Shown piece by piece: positions 11,140 through 22,399 of a stretch of DNA of 64,000 nt; position 1 is the stretch's first letter, and each line of letters begins with the position of its first letter. Origin of the DNA: Dichetophora obliterata (Eukaryota; Arthropoda; Insecta; Diptera; Sciomyzidae). The stretch covers positions 28,719,318 through 28,783,317 of the forward strand of contig OY986436.1 of assembly GCA_963920525.1 (NCBI GenBank), in the 5' to 3' direction. The notes below the pieces were generated by a model, which was not told the origin of the DNA, made no database searches, and worked only from the letters and a program-made list of their open reading frames with translations. The translations under genes and the position numbers were made by a program.

Positions 11140-12282
11140 CACGCAGAGAAAACACATAGTTGCAACAACCATGTTTTAAGAGGATCATAGTATGATTCAG
11201 ATTATGATTGTTGCTAACATGTTCTTAAACATATAATATTTTCTTTGATCTTTATAAAATGATTACAACAACCATATTTAGAAAAGGAATTTTTTTGTAG
11301 GAACCAAAATATTATTGAAACAATCAGTATTCTCTTATTGGGTCGAAAATAGAATGATTGCAACTACTATATTATGAATTTATTTTTAGGATCCAGAATA
11401 TTATAAAAACCATAATATAATTTTTTTTTATTCTCATACACTCCAATTTTCAAAGCTATTAATTAAGATATCTCCAGAGGTTTGCCATTGTCTGGGCTGA
11501 ACAGAAATATCAATTCAATTGAAAAATCTTTCTGATAAAATTTTCTGTCCGAGATGGGGTTTGAACCGCGGCTTTTTCGCTTACAAGCCACGCACACTAA
11601 AAGTAAGCCACAGCCGCTACTGCCGCTCGCCTGACTAATGCCATTCATAAACATGGTGCATTAAGTGCATTGCCACAAAAATAGCAATATTTGTGATAAA
11701 CAAAATATGGTCAGAATTGCGAAATATATTTACGGTAAATAGAAATATGTTAGTTACAATTAAAGTCGAAAATGTAACTTTTCTGCGTGCTGTTTTTAGG
11801 ACAAGGCGATTTAAAACAAAACACAATAATTAAACAGTTGACAAACGAAATGGCACATAGCCAGGAATTGATAAAACTTATTATGCCTGAAGAAGTGAAA
11901 GTTTTTCCTGCAAAATGCTCAGACACAATCAGACACTTTAGATTTTTGGTTATGTTCTGCTTCGTTTGCCAACAATCAACAAACAAATAGTTCAGACAAA
12001 CATTCAAAATTTTAATATGTTTGTCTCTATAATAATATTCACATTTATCATGATTGGCAGAACTACAACATTTTTGTTGCAATTAATAGTTGAGGAAATC
12101 AGAGTATGTTGAAGATTTCAATGATGTTATGATTTCTACTATAATGTTAGTTTTGGTACCATCATTAGTAAATAATGACTTTATTAAGGCAAGAATTTGT
12201 GTTTGCAGAAAAAGTACAATAATTTTATTAAAGAAATTATTATTGCGGTAATCATGTCTCAATCATGTTTTTTCTCTATGTG
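11140..12282 (-). mobile_element. Non-autonomous DNA element, copy A (CACGCAGAGAAAA ends)
   Basis: About 1.14 kb inserted in the Tc1-like element. The right-hand-type end CACGCAGAGAAAA sits at 11140, and the opposite end reads CACATAGAGAAAA on the other strand at 12282. A second full-length copy in opposite orientation is at 55459-56585. No transposase is recognisable. Both copies contain a tRNA-like SINE segment and a shared short ORF (here 11635-11826, minus). The target duplication is not clear. Confidence 0.8.
11465..11640 (-). repeat. tRNA-like SINE segment inside element copy A
   Basis: Read on the minus strand it has a box-A-like stretch, then GCCGCGGTTCAAACCCC (box B type, GGTTCAANNCC), then a GGACAGAAAATTTT body with TTCAATTGAATTGATA and CAATGGCAAACCTC. 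The same order is found in the SINE at 44994-45326. It is not a functional tRNA gene. Confidence 0.7.
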
Positions 12283-13074
12283 CTTTCTTTTGTTCCCCAA
12301 TGACGATACATTTTAGCGAACTCATACCTCTTCTTACGGTGAAATCCTTCCAAAATGTCCGTCCTCTAGCAATCTCTCTTAATAGTGTCTACGGATGGTG
12401 CTGCTTCATTTTCGCCATAGACAGCCACTAGTACTTCACTTGCAAATTAATGCGTATTTTTTTATATTCCCGGACAATGAGAGTATCTTCTCGAGCAGTA
12501 GTAATTCGGCTTCTTTGTTTGCGTAGTACCTTTTCTGCAGTCGAATTTTTTTTAAATACTGAAGAATATTACCTACTATGGTTTTAGAAACTTTTACATG
12601 CCATAGAAACAGCTGCGATTTGTCGACATGATCTTTCATCTTGTGCTTCTGAATAATGATTATTTGGGTGCTGACGTCACAATATTTCTTTTTGCCCATT
12701 GTAAACTACCAAAAATAACTCTTATTACTATAAAGATAGTCTAATAATAACTTATAAACTATAAATGTATATAAAATCACCTTTTTATATTTTATAAGAT
12801 TATTACCAATTTTGGTTTGTTACTGTCCCTAATTTGTTGCACGAGCTACTTTTAACAAAATTTCAAATGGCTTCACAGCTAAAGAATAACGGTAAAAAAA
12901 AGTGATGTCTATGTGATGTTTTCGAAATTACCAGAGTTGCATTTTCTAAAAAGTATTGCATTTTCTAAAAAGTATATAAAAAACCACTGTCCCTAATTAG
13001 TTGAACGTAACTGTAATTTGCTAATTATGAAAATTAGTCATTAAAATTCATTGAAAGTCATATATTGTCCTTTC

Positions 13075-13220
13075 TTTGCCTCAACCATTTTTTCATTGTC
13101 TTTCATTTTTACTAAAACAAAAAGTTTGCGACAAATTTACTAAACATTTACTTAAAAGAAAATCTAAATTTGTGAAACAAGGCCGACGATTTGATGATCA
13201 TGGCAAACAAATTTATGTAT
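13075..13220 (+). repeat. Interspersed repeat with CAACCATTTTTTCATT, copy 1
   Basis: Shares CTCAACCATTTTTTCATT, ACTAAACATTTAC and GATTTGATGATCATGGCAAA with 57335-57530 (same strand) and, inverted and shorter, with 47690-47810. There is no coding potential and the ends are undefined. Confidence 0.6.
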
Positions 13221-13407
13221 AAGAAATTTTGACAGCAAAAATATTTTCAAGTATGAAAAATAAGATTCTAGTTGCAGTTGCTTATGATGTGGATATGGTT
13301 TGCATTAAATTTAACGCAAATATAGTATAGTCTGGGTGGGGTGAACACACCTCGCTAGGGTGAAAGCCAAATTTTTTATATTAAGTTATATATAGCGTGA
13401 AAAGTGT

Positions 13408-13556
13408 AACTGCATTATTCTGTATCACGAAGCAGCACACCAACGACAAGCAAGACACGAGAAGCAATACTTTTTTCTGCACGAAATTCTATTTCTTCTG
13501 GTGTCTTGCTTGTCGTTGGTGTGCATTTTCGTTGCACAGAATACAGCAGTAAAACT
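13408..13556. repeat. Long hairpin with 24-bp perfect stem
   Basis: 13435-13458 and 13501-13524 are perfect reverse complements, separated by a 42-bp loop. Weaker pairing continues outward (ATTCTGT near 13418 against ACAGAAT near 13535), giving arms of about 50 bp. No other copy was noticed in the window. It could be a small palindromic MITE or a structured RNA. Confidence 0.75.
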
Positions 13557-13788
13557 CTGTAACATGAACAGAGTTATATAATTAAATTACAACAATAAAA
13601 TAAAACAAAAGAAGACGAAAATGCAAGCGTAAGAAAAAAAAATAATAAACAAAACTTTTCCATTTTATTTTTGGTGAAATGCAAGCACAAATTCCAGTTC
13701 GTTTTTGAATAGTAGGAATGTACTGTAAGAAAAATTACTTAAAAAAGCAAAGAAATTAATCTGTTTTAAAAAAAGTCAAATTATTGAA

Positions 13789-14700
13789 ATGCTTAGAAAA
13801 GACGAAGAAGTTACATGCTTGGCCAATCAATATGTTTTGGGAAAATCCACAAAATGTGGCATTTACATAAAGAACGGAATCTCAAATATTGTTGCAAGTC
13901 TTAAAGTCAGATCACTGAAAAGAACCACTTTAAAGCATGGAGGAGACTTTTCACAACAGGTTTGTGGATCAGCTAAGAGCTCCCTTGGACGAGATACTAA
14001 TCGATAAGCTGTTTTTAAATCTGTTTAAAAATTTTTCTACTGGCATATTGTCCAAATTTATTCAAATCCGTTTTCAGGCGAGTGTTTGGAAAACGATAAG
14101 ATGGAAATTACAAGATATTATTCATAAAATTCACTGTATTTCATTATGTTAACAATGCATTTTTTCGGATAGTTGCTGATTTTGCAACAAACACTTTAAC
14201 CAGACGATCATCTAGTGCCAACACATCAACCAGTTGAGCACTAATCAAAACTTTTTAATTTTTAGAAACTGATTTGTAAACTGGTAAAAAACTGCAAATT
14301 AGACCTCAACACTCGACTTATATTTAAAAACCAAAAAGCACTTTTTCAAACAGTTTATCGATTAGTTGCTCGTCTATAGGGAGCTTAAGAAAAACGTTTC
14401 TGTAAGCGGGAACATCCTTAAAACGTTCAAGAAAAAATCGAATCACATTATCCCTGAACTTCAACTGTTTAAAGACCATATTTATATCGCATTCTTTTTG
14501 CGGCTACTTAGAGAGATGCTGCCCAAAAAATCGTATGTTTCCAGCGCTGAAAAAACTGAGGGCCGATGACGCAATTTGAAGTACTTCGTTTTCATTCCGC
14601 TTTTAGATACTCGCCTCGCTTTGTTTTCGTATATCATGCAATTCGATAAGAGCCAGCATTTCAATTCCAGTCATTCCTAAGGAAATTGGCAGGAGTTGTT
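13789..14700. pseudogene. Two inverted fragments of an unidentified transposon-type gene
   Basis: On the + strand near 13950-14020 a frame reads FVDQLRAPLDEILIDKLF. On the minus strand near 14340-14410 a frame reads VFLKLPIDEQLIDKLFEKVL, and further upstream on that strand (14580-14660) MLALIELHDIRKQSE. The two LIDKLF segments lie in an inverted repeat of about 50 bp (around 13968-14020 and 14345-14395). This looks like two pieces of the same gene in opposite orientations. The LIELHD-like start reminded me of PIF/Harbinger proteins, but I cannot support that name. Confidence 0.4.
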
Positions 14701-15420
14701 CCTGCTGTGTGTGACATGAAACTCTACAAATTATAAAAGACATTTTGTTAAACAAATAAACGTAAGTCACTTGTTAAAAAAACTTTACTGCACTTTGTTT
14801 TATTAGTTTAACTTACTTTTTCGTATTTAATTGACTTTTTGCCATTTTGAGCTTTGAACTTTCTTGGTGTCAAATTCGCCAAGAAATGGCAGTCGTATTC
14901 ATAAACGAACATTAGCTCGAATTCGCCACCTATGTTTCATATTAGAGCGGATTGGAACACAAACAAGACAGAGGCGAGTGGCATAATATAAAATTCAATT
15001 CCGCTACCATTTTCGATAGAAGCCAACTTGCGTAATCGACCTTCTGCTTCTATCCTGAAAGTTGAAAAAGTCAGAATTACATTTTTGGTAGGTATGCACC
15101 AACGCCACTGGATGGCATTGAGTCAAGCCGTTGATGATTCAAAAACTCACCGCTACATTAAGTCGTTTTATAAACAGAATTACAAAGTATCTGCGATCAG
15201 AGTTCACAAATGCACAGTTCACAAATTCACACTTCACGACAAAAAACTATCTTGCTCTCAAGAGTATCCTGTATCGTTTTTTGAGTAAGTATTTATTGAG
15301 CATGTATATCAATCGAATAAAAGTTGTATTTTGCTTAACTGAATACCAACCTCATTAGTATGAGAGCCTCAATAATGTGAACAGCCCTTGCAAAAATTAG
15401 ATGACGCTACCCAGACTATA
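14701..15420. other. Intronic stretch, no feature recognised
   Basis: Two overlapping short + frames near 15028-15358 carry no motif. AATTCGCCAAG and AATTCGCCACC are repeated near 14874 and 14919 and might be the end of a degenerate element. Nothing firmer is seen. Confidence 0.3.
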
Positions 15421-15503
15421 GACAGAGCCAAAACAACCTAATAAAATAGAAGAAAATCAATAAGATTTCTCTATGGTTTTCATGAAAGAAGATTGTCTTA
15501 TTG

Positions 15504-15675
15504 AAAACATATAGAAAATTTTATTAAAACTATGAGCTTATTAGGCAAACCACATAATTTTAAGAAGAATCTTATTGTTTTTTAAAAGAACACTTTTTTA
15601 AGAAGAATCTTATTGTTTAAATTATGTGGTTTGCCTAATAAGCTCATAGTTTTAATAAAATTTTCTATATGTTTT
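15504..15675. repeat. Perfect 57-bp inverted repeat
   Basis: 15504-15560 and 15619-15675 are exact reverse complements separated by 58 bp. The spacer contains AAGAAGAATCTTATTG twice in direct orientation. The perfect match indicates a recent inverted duplication or active homogenisation inside the surrounding element. Confidence 0.9.
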
Positions 15676-15903
15676 TAATAAGACAATCTTATAAAACTTC
15701 TTGGTTTTTAAGAAGAAATCTTATAGATTAAATAAGATTTATTTTTGAAATTTAATAGGAACATCTCATTGATTTAATAGGATTTATTTTTAAATTTTAA
15801 TATGGAAATATTTTTACATCAAAACGAAATCTTATTAACCTTTTACCAATAAATATACTTTTAGTTGCCTGTAATATTAAATAAAAGACATTTTGATGGC
15901 TTA

Positions 15904-16110
15904 TTAAAATCTATCGAGGCCTTCAAAGAAAGTGGCGACATCCTCAATTTCCATTTTTTGAAGAACCTCCTTCGAGCTCACTCGATAAATTTTTAGTAAA
16001 GTCGAAATTGAGTCACTCAAGCCCCACGACTGAAATATGGCTTGAGTTTCCAGAATTTCAGCCTCGTCGAAAACAAGTTCGGGAACATAAGTATCAATAT
16101 CCATTATCAC
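15904..16110 (-). CDS. Small ORF with SAM-like C-terminus, 68 aa, in a transposable element
   Basis: Complete ORF from ATG 16110 to TAA 15904. The C-terminal half reads WGLSDSISTLLKIYRVSSKE and ends LQKMEIEDVATFFEGLDRF, which resembles the helix spacing of a SAM (sterile alpha motif) or N-terminal SAM-like interaction domain. The N-terminal half is acidic. It lies centrally in the TA-flanked element at 15421-16571 and may be a captured host exon or part of an element gene whose other exons are lost. The SAM assignment is by pattern only and uncertain. Expression is unknown. Confidence 0.4.
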   Translation of the reverse strand: MIMDIDTYVPELVFDEAEILETQAIFQSWGLSDSISTLLKIYRVSSKEVLQKMEIEDVATFFEGLDRF

Positions 16111-16839
16111 ATATTTTGATTTTACTTTAAATAAACTAAATCCATAAAATGCACATAAGCTTCATGAATTCACTTCAAAATTACGACTGAAAGCTAAAGC
16201 AAAGAATAAGTAGCATTTTCACCGTTATTACCTTCTTAAAAGGGTGTTTAATGAGAAAATCTTATAAAAATAGATCAAAAATATTTTCGTATTAATTTAA
16301 GGTGGTCTCTTCTTAAACTTTGGAGAGTGAAAAAAAGATTTTCTTATTAAAGTATTAGTAAGATTACCACATCATTTCATTCATTTAATAAGAAATCTTA
16401 TTAAAAAATGTTTGATAGTAGTTGTAAATGTTTAATAAGATTTTCTTTATGGAATTAAAAAGATTTCTTTATGGAAAATTCTAATTATTTGGTAGTATTA
16501 ATAAGAAAACCTAATAAAATAGCTCGATTAGGTGATCTTATTGATTTTATGTGGTAGTTTTTGGCTCTGTGTATGGTAATACCTTCATAATAGCAATTTT
16601 CTACACACTTTTACAAAAATTACCATAAATGATCCCTAAGAAAAAGTTACTGAATATAATGTACTGTAAAAATTTATATGTTTTTGGGCACTTGAAATCA
16701 ATTTCTGATGAAGTTAAATGGAGTTAAAAAGAAATAGTATACAATAAATAACAATTTTAATTTAGCAAAATATTTAAAAACACCTAGAATAACTTTGGAA
16801 GATTTTTATCGCAAACGTGACGACATTTCAAGCAAATAA

Positions 16840-17050
16840 ACAGTTTGTAAAATTTCCTAAAAAAAAATGCTTCTTATAATTTTTGACTTCTTAAAATGAG
16901 ATTAAAAAGAGAAAAATACATTATTCAGAAAATTTCCCAAAAAAGGGAAATTTTTGTTTCTTCTTATTTTGAAGCTTTTAACACTTAATATTACATATTC
17001 GTTTTCAAAATGCACATTGTATGCCTTGAAAAGCGATATTATGCGTGTTT
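16840..17050. repeat. Copy of the GGGAAATTT palindrome repeat
   Basis: Contains AATGCTTCTTATAAT, AAAAAGAGAAAAATACA, the palindrome AAATTTCCCAAAAAAGGG near 16929 and a CACATTGTATGCCTTGAAAAG block, in the same order as the tandem repeat at 9021-9445. Confidence 0.65.
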
Positions 17051-20000
17051 ATTCAAAAATATGCGTTAAGACAAAGTTACAAAAAAATACAACATTGGAT
17101 TTATTTTACTTTTAGAGTTAATATGAGTTTTTAATGCAACATATATTGGTCTGTGGAATTATAAAAAAGAATTAATAACGAAATTTTACATTTTCTAGGA
17201 CTTTTCAAAATGCAACTAATAAAAAAAACTAACAAGATCAAAAAAATGATCGTTACAGTGAGTTTATAAGACCTCAATTTTTCAAAACATCTAAGAGTTT
17301 TTAAGAGAGTTAATATGGAGGAAAATATATAAATAAAAATTTTTAACAGATCCAGAAATATTTGCAAACTTGGGATATAAAAGGGAAATTTTATTTTCTG
17401 TTTAAATTTGTTTAATTTTACTTGATTACGAGTGATTTGTCATGATATATCTCAACTAATGTTTGCTTAAAGTAGTTTATTTGCAAAAATTAATCTGTTG
17501 CTCTATAAAAGTAGTTTTTTGTGTAACATTTATTCATTAAATGATTTCAGTTAAAACCAAATTCTGCATTCTATTATTTTTTAGCTGTAAATTTATATAT
17601 GAAAAAAGTCCATATTAGTGCGAAAAGCTTTATTTCAATTATTTTTTAAATACATACTATTTGAAGTTGAATGCAGTTTAAGCACAAAAGTTACTTTTGA
17701 ATTAATTACAAATATCACAACATTAGTTTCACAACATCCAACATCACAACGTTTAAGTGCAACTATTATTTCGTTGTAACAACTTCAGCTAATTTTTGTA
17801 CTATGTTTTATTTCCATCGAAACTTTTTTATTATCAATTGCTTAATAAACGCTATCATTAAGCTTTACCATAAGTTTTAAATAAACTTAGAGTGCCATTA
17901 ACCAGCAACAACATGCTTCTCATAGTCCCTTCTCTCTCTCTCTCTCTCTGTCTGTTTTATAACAACACAAGTACATAAATTGACTGCTGTAAAAAGTATT
18001 TCGCAGAAAATTAAAACTTTTCAAATAATTTCCCCATCAATAAACAAAATAAGTTATTTGCTACAAACGGAATTTTCGATGTAAATATTATGCATATTTT
18101 TTGTTGCTGATGTTATTTATGACTAACTATTTCGCTTAATACCGCTGCTGCTGCTGATGCAGTGCATTTATATAGCGAGTGAACATAGGGATATTTTGAC
18201 AAAGCCTCTCGCCTTAACTTCACTAAAATTTTCACTTGCAAAGTTTAATTTTGCTGTTTTGGATCATTGCCAATGAGCGAAATAAACCAAAAATTATTGG
18301 AACTTTGCGCTGGTTAAGTAGGAAAGTTGCTTATTGCCCACACAGCGACAAACTGGCAGACAAACACATGCAGCAGACATAGAATGAATTTTCTGGACAG
18401 ACTAGGAAAAAGACACAAACAGACACATAAAAAACTTTTGCGTCTCAATAGTTAGTGAAAGAAAAAAAAATAGAGCTGAACTTGGCCGCCGCATAATCAA
18501 TGCATTTGGCAAGGTTTGCCATTTTTGGTCATAAAAAGATATAGCTAGCGAACCCATGGAAGGACACAAGCGCGCACATTTGCACACACACACACACACA
18601 CACTTAGCACAGACTCATTTAAGTCGTATTGATTTTCAATGTCGTTTATAAACATCAAGAATTTGAATTTTGCATTTTTGTTGCTCGCTATTTTGCCACC
18701 TCCACCCATTATTTGTTTGTTCTGCAGCAGACGGGAAATTATTTTGTAAACCCCCTTTTTTGAACATTTGTTGGTTTATAAGAATGTGCTGTGCCTGTTG
18801 TGTGTATGTATGTGTGTAAGTGTTATTATTGCATGACGTCGTTTTACAAAATTATTACCCTGCAAGTAAAGTTATGAAGTGCGGAGCAGAGTGGGCGGCA
18901 ATATAAGGTAGTCGTTTGGCTTCGCTTCCAAAAACAAAAACAAAAACCATGACAAAAACAAGAACAGAAATCGGAAAAACCAAAGCAGACCTTGAGGTGG
19001 GGCTTAAAATTAAGGCGCGTTCTATGAAGTCTATTTGGCCTCCAGCGGGTGGGTGGCACGTTAAAGGTATGTCTGTAGGTAGCTTCAAATATTTTACTGA
19101 GGACATAATTTTATGTGCTTGTTTGTTTAGTTGCTTGTTTGTTTTGTTAGCTCAAGGAAGCAACTTTATTATTTTGATTGCAAACAATGCCAAAGTTTGC
19201 TTTTATTTCTCGCGTATAACTCGTTAGATAAAGTATATAGTAGGCAGACATACATATATAAATATAATAGGGAAATTTTTTGTCGTTATTTTAGAGAATT
19301 GTTTTTGATGTGTGCATTGGAATTCGAGTGACAAGTTTAGTGTTGTGTGGCATGAGCATAACTTTGTCAAGGATCAAAATTTTTTGTATAGAAATATGTT
19401 GCTGAGTTATTATTTTTTTTTTTTACTTTAAAGAAATTAATAAAATATATAAAGTTGCATTAAATTTTTAGGAAATATATATGAATGCCTACTTGCTTTA
19501 AAAATTTACCGATTTTATGATTTCACTGGTTTTTTACTTTCGCTTACAATTTTGTTCGCGTCATTAATTTAATGGCAACAACTTTTTGAAATTTCCCATA
19601 TATCCTAAGCGGAAATATTTCTAAAAGTGTATGTTTGTAAGAGCCAATAATATTTTACAACCACTGAAATAGCACTTGGGAAAAATGGCAAAAAAATTTT
19701 AGTTCAGTGTCTAATGTTGTCATAGAAGCTATTCTAAAACTTTCCGTTAGTTTTTATGTGTTTTATATATTGTTTTTTTTATAAATTTTAGTCAAGTATT
19801 ATGAAATAAATTTAAATTTTAATATTTCCCAAAAATATCCCAAAAGAGAAAATTTTTATTTTAATTTAAAAGTTTTGCTATCATTATACAGTTACAATAG
19901 TGGGGTTTTTATTAAATGTTTTGAAGGATTACAAATTCTATGAAAGTAAATTTTTCTAAAAGTGCAAATGTGTATATTGAAATACATAGAGAATTTGAAG

Positions 20001-20514
20001 AACATTTTTGGGTAAGTAGAATTCTCACCATTCAAAAATATAAAACTTTTAGTTTTGTTTTTTGTGTATTGTTGTTGTTTTTTATTAAATTTAAACAAAT
20101 ATTTATATTATAATAAAAAAAAAATTCAAAATTTCCCAAAAGAAAAATTTTCAAATTTATTGTCATATTCTTACTTTAGGTAAATTTTGAGTTTTAATTT
20201 TTTGATTCAGATTATTTAAATGTGAAAAATGAGTTTTATATGGGAATAGGCCTAGAAATAAAAAAAAAGATAAACCAGAGGATATTCGGAAGGAGAGTAG
20301 TCAGAAGTTTAAAGTAGCTAATTATAAGAAACAAATATATTACATTTACAGTTAGCTAAATTTTTTTGGTAATATGATGTTATTTTTAATTCAGAATAAA
20401 GGTAACGAATTGGCAAATTGAAGGGCGGCAAATTGAACACAAATTTAGTTATATGGGACTAAAAATAGTTCAATTTGTGTTTAGATAATAAAAAATCAAA
20501 TTCAGAATAGTCAA
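17051..20514 (+). other. Long intron stretch, mostly low-repeat
   Basis: No gene recognised. There is a (TC)n run at about 17931-17950, a CTGCTGCTGCTG tract near 18144 and a (CA)n run near 18583-18602. The part from about 17900 to 19330 is richer in GC and lacks recognisable transposon sequence, so it may be original intron. From 19600 to 20200 AT-rich sequence has weak TTTCCCAAAA motifs like the repeat at 9 kb. Confidence 0.4.
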
Positions 20515-20820
20515 ATTGTATTAAGAGACGTCAATTTGAACAGGGTGATCTAATAAGACCGCAGATTTTTTTTTTAAACCACGACTCCTCTGAAATAAAA
20601 GGATTGTCTCAAAAGTTTCCATAACATTTTGGCATAGTTCGGGCTGTATATACTTTATAACGTATATATAGCGTATAGTTTCGTTCTTTAGCTCTGAAAT
20701 TTTCTCTACCATACTTTTCACGTAGCGCAAGAGAAAGAAGTCCAGTGCTGTCAAATCGCAAGATATCGGCAGCCCACTGTGTTCTAGTAGGCGATTCTAG
20801 CGCGAGTTAAATTAGCAGTC
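20515..20820 (-). pseudogene. mariner/Tc1-superfamily transposase C-terminal fragment
   Basis: The minus-strand frame reads CDLTALDFFLLRYVKS, then IKYIQPELCQNVMETF, the familiar end of DDE transposases (SPDLTPLDFFLWGYLKS type) where the last catalytic Asp precedes LTALDFFL. It is preceded by HSGLPIS, corresponding to the usual WPPRSPD block. Only about 90 residues remain. Confidence 0.7.
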
Positions 20821-21113
20821 TCAAAAGAAAGCGATTTTAAATACTAAGGCAATAAAATTTGGATATTAGCCTATTAATTTAATAATTAACTATTAATAAA
20901 ATAATTTATATTGGTTAATATTCGTTCCGTGGTTTTTAAAACATGGGCGGGTAGAATGTTTTTCCGTCATAGTAAAATAAGTGAGAAGGAATTAAACAAA
21001 GTGGAGTGGAGCGATTTCAGAAGTGGGTGGGAGTCGACATAAAATAGAAGAGAAAATGTGTATTGTTAATATAAACATTGTTTTTTATATATTTTTAGTA
21101 ATTCATGTAGAGA

Positions 21114-21991
21114 AACTTCGGGTAATGTGATATAGCTATTTTGATTTTTATAATTGCTCACTATTTTCTTACGTTAGCCTATACCGCATTACACAGGATA
21201 GTTTTTTGATGCATTGTGCAGTGTATTACGACTTCGGAGCTCTGTAGAGTTACCTTATTTGGAGATTTTTCAAAACTTAGTGAACTTTGAGGGTAAAGTG
21301 ATATACCACGTTTAAATCATGTAATATACCATATCACACGATGAAAAAAATATAAACAAAAGCAGCTGAATACGAATACGCAAGTAAAAGCTTAACGAAA
21401 AAATAGCTTAAATAGCTGCTAGGTTTATTACATTCAGCTGTTCTTTATAGCGTTGCAAATTCAAATCCAAATGTCTTTGACGCCTACAGTTAGCTCCTTT
21501 TCTGATTGCCAAAATAGCCTTTCTCCTTCCTTCTGGATCCCTCTTGCGTATCTGTCCTTTGTTTGGCAATATCAACAAATTATTATAGTACTAATTTATA
21601 ATTAATAACTCAGAGAGGCATATCACATTACCAAACTTTGACTATATCACAATTGCCGAATTCAGTTTTCAAAATAATTAGGTTATTTTTATAAAAATAC
21701 ACTTCAGAAAATAAAGAACTAAACTCATTTACGGATAACTGTATTCAAACACTAACAAATTTATGTATTCAAAGTTTCCAATCTGCTTCAATTTTCTCGT
21801 ATCTCACTCACAAAACGTTTTCGACTACACCAACAAAACGATTTCCCAACAATACGAACAAACACAGCGATTGAGAGCGAGCATAAAACTGCAGTGTCTT
21901 TTACCGTTACCGTTATATTTACATGTATATTCTAGTCAAAAGCTATATCAGCTATATCACATTACCTGACCATATCACAATACCCGAAGTT
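21114..21991. mobile_element. MITE-like element with AACTTCGGGTAATGTGATAT ends
   Basis: The left end at 21114 reads AACTTCGGGTAATGTGATAT and the right end in reverse reads AACTTCGGGTATTGTGATAT. Motifs of the type TAATGTGATATAG recur subterminally (near 21300, 21330, 21620, 21950), possibly protein-binding repeats. About 880 bp, no transposase, target duplication not evident. Confidence 0.65.
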
Positions 21992-22399
21992 ACTCTTTTT
22001 ATCTTATAAACATTTTTTATCTGTATTTTTAGGGAAAATAACGCGCCAAGACAAATTTTTAGCTTTAAATTTGGCTTGCTTCTGTGACTTATTTTTAATC
22101 TTTTTCTTTAACTCTTTAAATTAATATGGTCAATACAGTTAGACCGTTAGGTTTAACCACATTTATATTATTTATTATAAATAAATTATATGAATTGCAG
22201 CACTCATTGAATTTTAAATCTCAGAACTTTACCCATCCCTTGACGATATCTACATAAGTTGGTACAATAATAGATCATGATAATTAAAATAAAATTTAAA
22301 GTTGCAATTGAATGCACCCAGGTTTTGTTTTTTTTTTAAAAACCAATATAATTTTATTTTGAACAAAACAAGTTATTACAACCGCAAAGATCCGCACAG

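Larger units (their letters stand above)
10486..13013 (-). mobile_element. Tc1-like transposon, degenerate, split by a nested element
   Basis: Minus-strand Tc1 transposase pieces flank an insertion at 11140-12282. The C-terminal part (10694-11172) has KHEGGSIMFWGAMSWCG, then IIQQDND (a degenerate QQDNAP motif) and WPSCSPDLNPIENVWEDVKK, the usual end of the DDE domain. The N-terminal part (12436-12699) looks like a helix-turn-helix paired-type region. Frameshifts and stops are present. The left end near 10492 reads CGTGCATATAATTAAGGACA. Two similar ends lie on the right at 12821-12846 and 12987-13011, which may be an IR/DR arrangement or a second truncated copy. Confidence 0.8.
15421..16571. 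mobile_element. TA-flanked element with (G/C)ACAGAGCCAAAA ends
   Basis: The left end GACAGAGCCAAAA (15421) and the right end, read in reverse, CACAGAGCCAAAAA (16571) are bordered by TA (15419-15420 and 16572-16573), as expected for a TA-targeting element. Inside are many AATAAGAT/ATCTTATT motifs, a perfect 57-bp inverted repeat (15504-15560 with 15619-15675) and a small minus-strand ORF. The size is 1,151 bp. No transposase was recognised. Confidence 0.65.

Noticed and set aside
11463..11654. Possible tRNA gene from box A and box B motifs
   Set aside because: The sequence cannot form a proper acceptor stem and cloverleaf, and the same segment recurs inside SINE copies and in two DNA elements, so it is SINE-derived.
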